From: CAXTTV01 sp964247295
GTDB taxonomy: Bacteria; Chloroflexota; Ktedonobacteria; Ktedonobacterales; Ktedonobacteraceae
DNA length: 6,450 nucleotides
Reading direction: 5' to 3'
Assembly: GCA_964247295.1 (NCBI GenBank)
Contig: CAXTTV010000243.1
Coordinates: 1 to 6,450, forward strand
The notes under the pieces are model-generated. The model did no database searches. It was not told the DNA's origin and worked only from the letters and a program-made list of their open reading frames with translations. Of this stretch, positions 6,032-6,450 are shown piece after piece. A program made the position numbers and the translations under genes. Position 1 is the first letter of the stretch. Each line of letters starts with the position of its first letter.

Positions 6032-6450
6032 GTTCGGCATTCGATGTAGATACGCCAGGTCCGGTTCCCGTCCAGGTTGGGTCCAAAGATCCTCGTAAAA
6101 CATCGATGTACGAACAGCGAAGCGTCTCGCCATCTTCCAAAAGAAGGTGGCGGCGCAACCTCTTCGCACTGGTTGTTTTTACGGCCCCGGCGATTTTCTG
6201 GTATCTTTTCTTCATGGTTGGGCCATTTATAAGCATGTTCTACTATAGTACGCTGGACTGGGGCGGTATACTGGAGGAGCAGGTTTTCGCGGGTCTGCAC
6301 AATTACACCTATATGTTTAGCGACCCGACATTTTATATAGCGTCCCGGAACACCATCGTGCATATAGGTATCGTGCTGCCGATCCTGATCCCAATATCCT
6401 TCTTGCTCGGGTACTACCTGAGTTTAAGACCGCGAGGGTACCAGTTCCTG
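6028..6450 (+). CDS. CUT1-type sugar ABC transporter permease (MalF/UgpA-like), partial, C-terminus beyond right edge
   Basis: The frame opens with ATG 6028, overlapping the stop codon of the binding-protein gene (ATGA), and stays open to the right edge (141 codons of about 290-330 expected). AAGGAG at 6012-6017 lies 10 nt upstream. A polar N-terminal tail of about 40 residues ends in a basic cluster (SKRRWRRN) that should stay in the cytoplasm. Transmembrane helix 1 spans about 45-70. A periplasmic-side stretch with FAGLHNYTYMFSDPTFYIASRNT (landmarks: F87, G89, N92, Y93, D99, N108) matches the 'F-x-G-L-x-N-Y ... R-N-T' pattern at the start of the conserved domain in MalF-type permeases. Helix 2 spans about 109-132. 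The protein forms the membrane channel with a second permease, probably encoded just past the edge. The EAA loop that contacts the ATPase lies beyond the window. The start is supported by the overlap and the ribosome site. Confidence 0.92.
   Translation, partial: MSSAFDVDTPGPVPVQVGSKDPRKTSMYEQRSVSPSSKRRWRRNLFALVVFTAPAIFWYLFFMVGPFISMFYYSTLDWGGILEEQVFAGLHNYTYMFSDPTFYIASRNTIVHIGIVLPILIPISFLLGYYLSLRPRGYQFL

Noticed and set aside
6001..6363. Minus-strand 120-codon open frame at the right end
   Set aside because: It is antisense to the binding-protein end and the permease gene, both of which have strong family evidence.

Overview
The window is a compact, divergently organised carbohydrate-utilisation locus of a bacterium. 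Base composition is intermediate (roughly half G+C). The solute-binding protein is an LSGC lipobox lipoprotein with a Ser-rich linker, and the transporter is a CUT1-type ABC system next to a LacI-type regulator. By general flavour this would suit a soil or plant-litter bacterium such as a Ktedonobacteria-like Chloroflexota member, but no marker gene is present and this placement is a low-confidence inference.

Layout: the left two thirds (1-4296) is a minus-strand gene cluster, read right to left. It consists of a LacI-family repressor (4296-3253), a cytoplasmic DUF4038/GH140-like glycoside hydrolase (3201-1924), a cytoplasmic SGNH/GDSL hydrolase (about 1879-1169) and a family-4 (NAD/Mn-dependent) glycosidase that runs off the left edge (1159-1). 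Gaps are 51, about 44 and 9 bases, with no terminator visible, so the four probably form one operon. The right part is a plus-strand operon: an extracellular sugar-binding lipoprotein (start best placed at GTG 4748, end 6031), overlapped by ATGA with a MalF/UgpA-like permease that runs off the right edge.

Between them, 4297-4747 is a true control region with two good divergent sigma-70-type promoters: minus strand TTGACA-18-TATACT at 4401-4372, plus strand TTGACA-17-TATTCT at 4510-4538. Two copies of the CG-centred core AAACGCTT, typical of LacI-family operators, lie one on the plus -35 box and one in the minus-strand leader. The plus operon has a long leader (about 200 nt) with hairpins and a segment that could pair with the ribosome binding site.

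Predicted logic (inference): an oligosaccharide, probably derived from plant or microbial polysaccharide, is captured by the lipoprotein and imported intact. It is then taken apart in the cytoplasm by the SGNH esterase, the GH140-like hydrolase and the GH4 enzyme, none of which shows a secretion signal. The LacI protein senses the sugar and controls both operons. The most unusual points are the atypical residues after the metal-binding Cys of the GH4 enzyme (C-S-V-S), a shortened hinge in the LacI protein, and the possible ribosome-site-occluding leader RNA. I see no mobile element, CRISPR array, tRNA or rRNA.
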